12,586 nucleotides of DNA from Microcaldota archaeon (GTDB taxonomy: Archaea > Micrarchaeota > Micrarchaeia > Micrarchaeales > Micrarchaeaceae), in NCBI GenBank assembly GCA_021812205.1, contig JAKAOJ010000005.1, forward strand, positions 1 to 12,586. The letters are read 5' to 3'. How positions within the stretch are numbered: the stretch's first letter is position 1; every line of letters begins with the position of its first letter. The notes under the pieces were generated by a model. The model worked only from the letters and a program-made list of their open reading frames with translations. It ran no database searches and had not been told where the DNA came from. The position numbers and the translations under genes are program-made. Positions 11,947 to 12,586 of this stretch are shown one piece after another.

Positions 11947-12586
11947 ATGAAAGCTGCAACGACCATTATTCCGCTCATCGCCATTGTGCTAATGCAGGCT
12001 CTGGCAGCAGGCACAGCGCCAAGTGCGCCGTCTGTTGCATCGTCAATTACATTATCGCTCTCAGCACACTGCACGCAGCCCTCTCAGTCTGTGGTCGAGT
12101 TCCACATCTTGGCCAGCGGCACAGGCGTTGCGGACAACCTGTCAGTCACACCATACGCCAACGGCCTATCGTTCGTACAGCAGAGTGCATCGGTGCAGAG
12201 CATGGACAACGGCGCCAACGTAACATTGCCGTTCAACGTTTCGTCATATGCATACCCTGGATCTTATGTGGTAGGTTTCATGACGCAGTACGTGCAGCAG
12301 GGCATAACGCTCTACGCATCCTTTCCGTGTCTCCTAAGCTTCACTGAAGCGCCTTCAAGCCTGGTCCTCCCCGGAACCATCGTTTATTCCGGGAAGAAGG
12401 TGCATGCGTCATTCGACAACCTTGCCCCGTACGCAATAAATGCCACCATTTTCACCATAACCCCTCCCAACATCCATGTGGCTGGCACGCCTGTGCATGT
12501 GCTCATGACCCCGTACAACGAGTCCAACATGACATTTAACACAACCGTATTCCTGCCAGGAGGCGTAACCAATGTAACCTATGGCG
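11947..12586 (+). CDS. Secreted, N-glycosylation-sequon-rich protein, 3' end outside the window
   Basis: The frame opens at ATG 11947 and stays open to the right edge (213 residues visible), so the C-terminus is missing. The start follows GTGGTAAA. Residues 1-21, MKAATTIIPLIAIVLMQALA plus A, form a signal peptide (short basic start, hydrophobic core, small-residue end). The mature part is rich in Ser, Thr, Val, Asn and Pro with beta-like alternation and has two cysteines, Cys42 and Cys128. Eight Asn-x-Ser/Thr sequons occur, at 64, 91, 97, 165, 191, 194, 198 and 209. This fits an extracellular or cell-surface glycoprotein with immunoglobulin-like or S-layer-associated domains. No specific family is recognised. 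Nearby reading frames at 12023 (+) and 12384 (-) are shadows. Confidence 0.85.
   Translation, partial: MKAATTIIPLIAIVLMQALAAGTAPSAPSVASSITLSLSAHCTQPSQSVVEFHILASGTGVADNLSVTPYANGLSFVQQSASVQSMDNGANVTLPFNVSSYAYPGSYVVGFMTQYVQQGITLYASFPCLLSFTEAPSSLVLPGTIVYSGKKVHASFDNLAPYAINATIFTITPPNIHVAGTPVHVLMTPYNESNMTFNTTVFLPGGVTNVTYG

Noticed and set aside
11947..12586. The absence of a closed reading frame in the last 640 bases as a possible intergenic region or pseudogene
   Set aside because: One frame is open from ATG 11947 to the edge with a signal peptide and consistent codon use. The stop is simply beyond the window.
1..12586. CRISPR arrays, insertion sequences, tRNA or rRNA genes
   Set aside because: I saw no regularly spaced repeats, transposase motifs, terminal inverted repeats or cloverleaf-like sequences in the gaps, all of which are under about 130 nt.

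Overview
This window is from an archaeal chromosome. Archaeal or archaeal-eukaryotic markers include uS13, uS4, uS11 and uL29 of archaeal type, aIF1 with its zinc knuckle, CDP-archaeol synthase (CarS), the KEOPS subunits Kae1 and Bud32, Trm56, an eS26-like protein, a COG2522-type regulator and a translin-family protein. TATA boxes lie about 26 bp upstream of apparent leaderless starts. The sequence is GC-rich and extremely compact: most gaps are 0-20 nt and the longest non-coding stretch is about 130 nt. Small genes, split-up ribosomal operons and low-complexity protein tails suggest a DPANN-type lineage, possibly Micrarchaeota-like. That placement is inference; the domain Archaea is secure.

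Layout: (1) 1-2743, + strand: rps13 (5' end outside the window), rps4, rps11, then carS and a spermidine-synthase-like Rossmann enzyme, all tightly packed. The usual archaeal next gene, rpoD, is absent. (2) 2807-4424: an NRAMP-superfamily transporter with altered metal-site residues, and a coupled 69-residue single-span membrane protein. (3) 4497-6165: two genes of unknown function. One has a His/Glu cluster resembling a metal site, and the other may have a PH-like segment. Each has its own promoter. (4) 6276-6793: rpl29 and aIF1 in a two-gene unit detached from the usual ribosomal cluster. It runs tail-to-tail, with no spacing, into trm56 on the minus strand. (5) 7318-8959: trm56 and kae1-bud32 diverge from one apparently shared TATA element. 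(6) 8979-10247, minus strand: an eS26-like gene followed by a zinc-finger multi-span membrane protein. (7) 10374-11283: a degenerate RpiB-fold protein without the catalytic residues, coupled to a helix-turn-helix regulator. (8) 11295-11864, minus strand: a translin-family protein, diverging from a secreted, sequon-rich protein that runs off the right edge (11947 onward).

Most of the window serves translation and tRNA modification: ribosomal proteins, aIF1, Trm56 for Cm56 and Kae1/Bud32 for t6A37. The remainder concerns the envelope and metal supply: CarS, the NRAMP-like transporter, the zinc-finger membrane protein and the secreted glycoprotein. No rRNA, tRNA, CRISPR array, insertion sequence, prophage or origin was recognised. 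The best candidates for something undescribed are the RpiB-like pseudoenzyme with its HTH partner, the transporter with its small membrane partner, and the promoter at 4469-4497 carrying a tandem heptamer.
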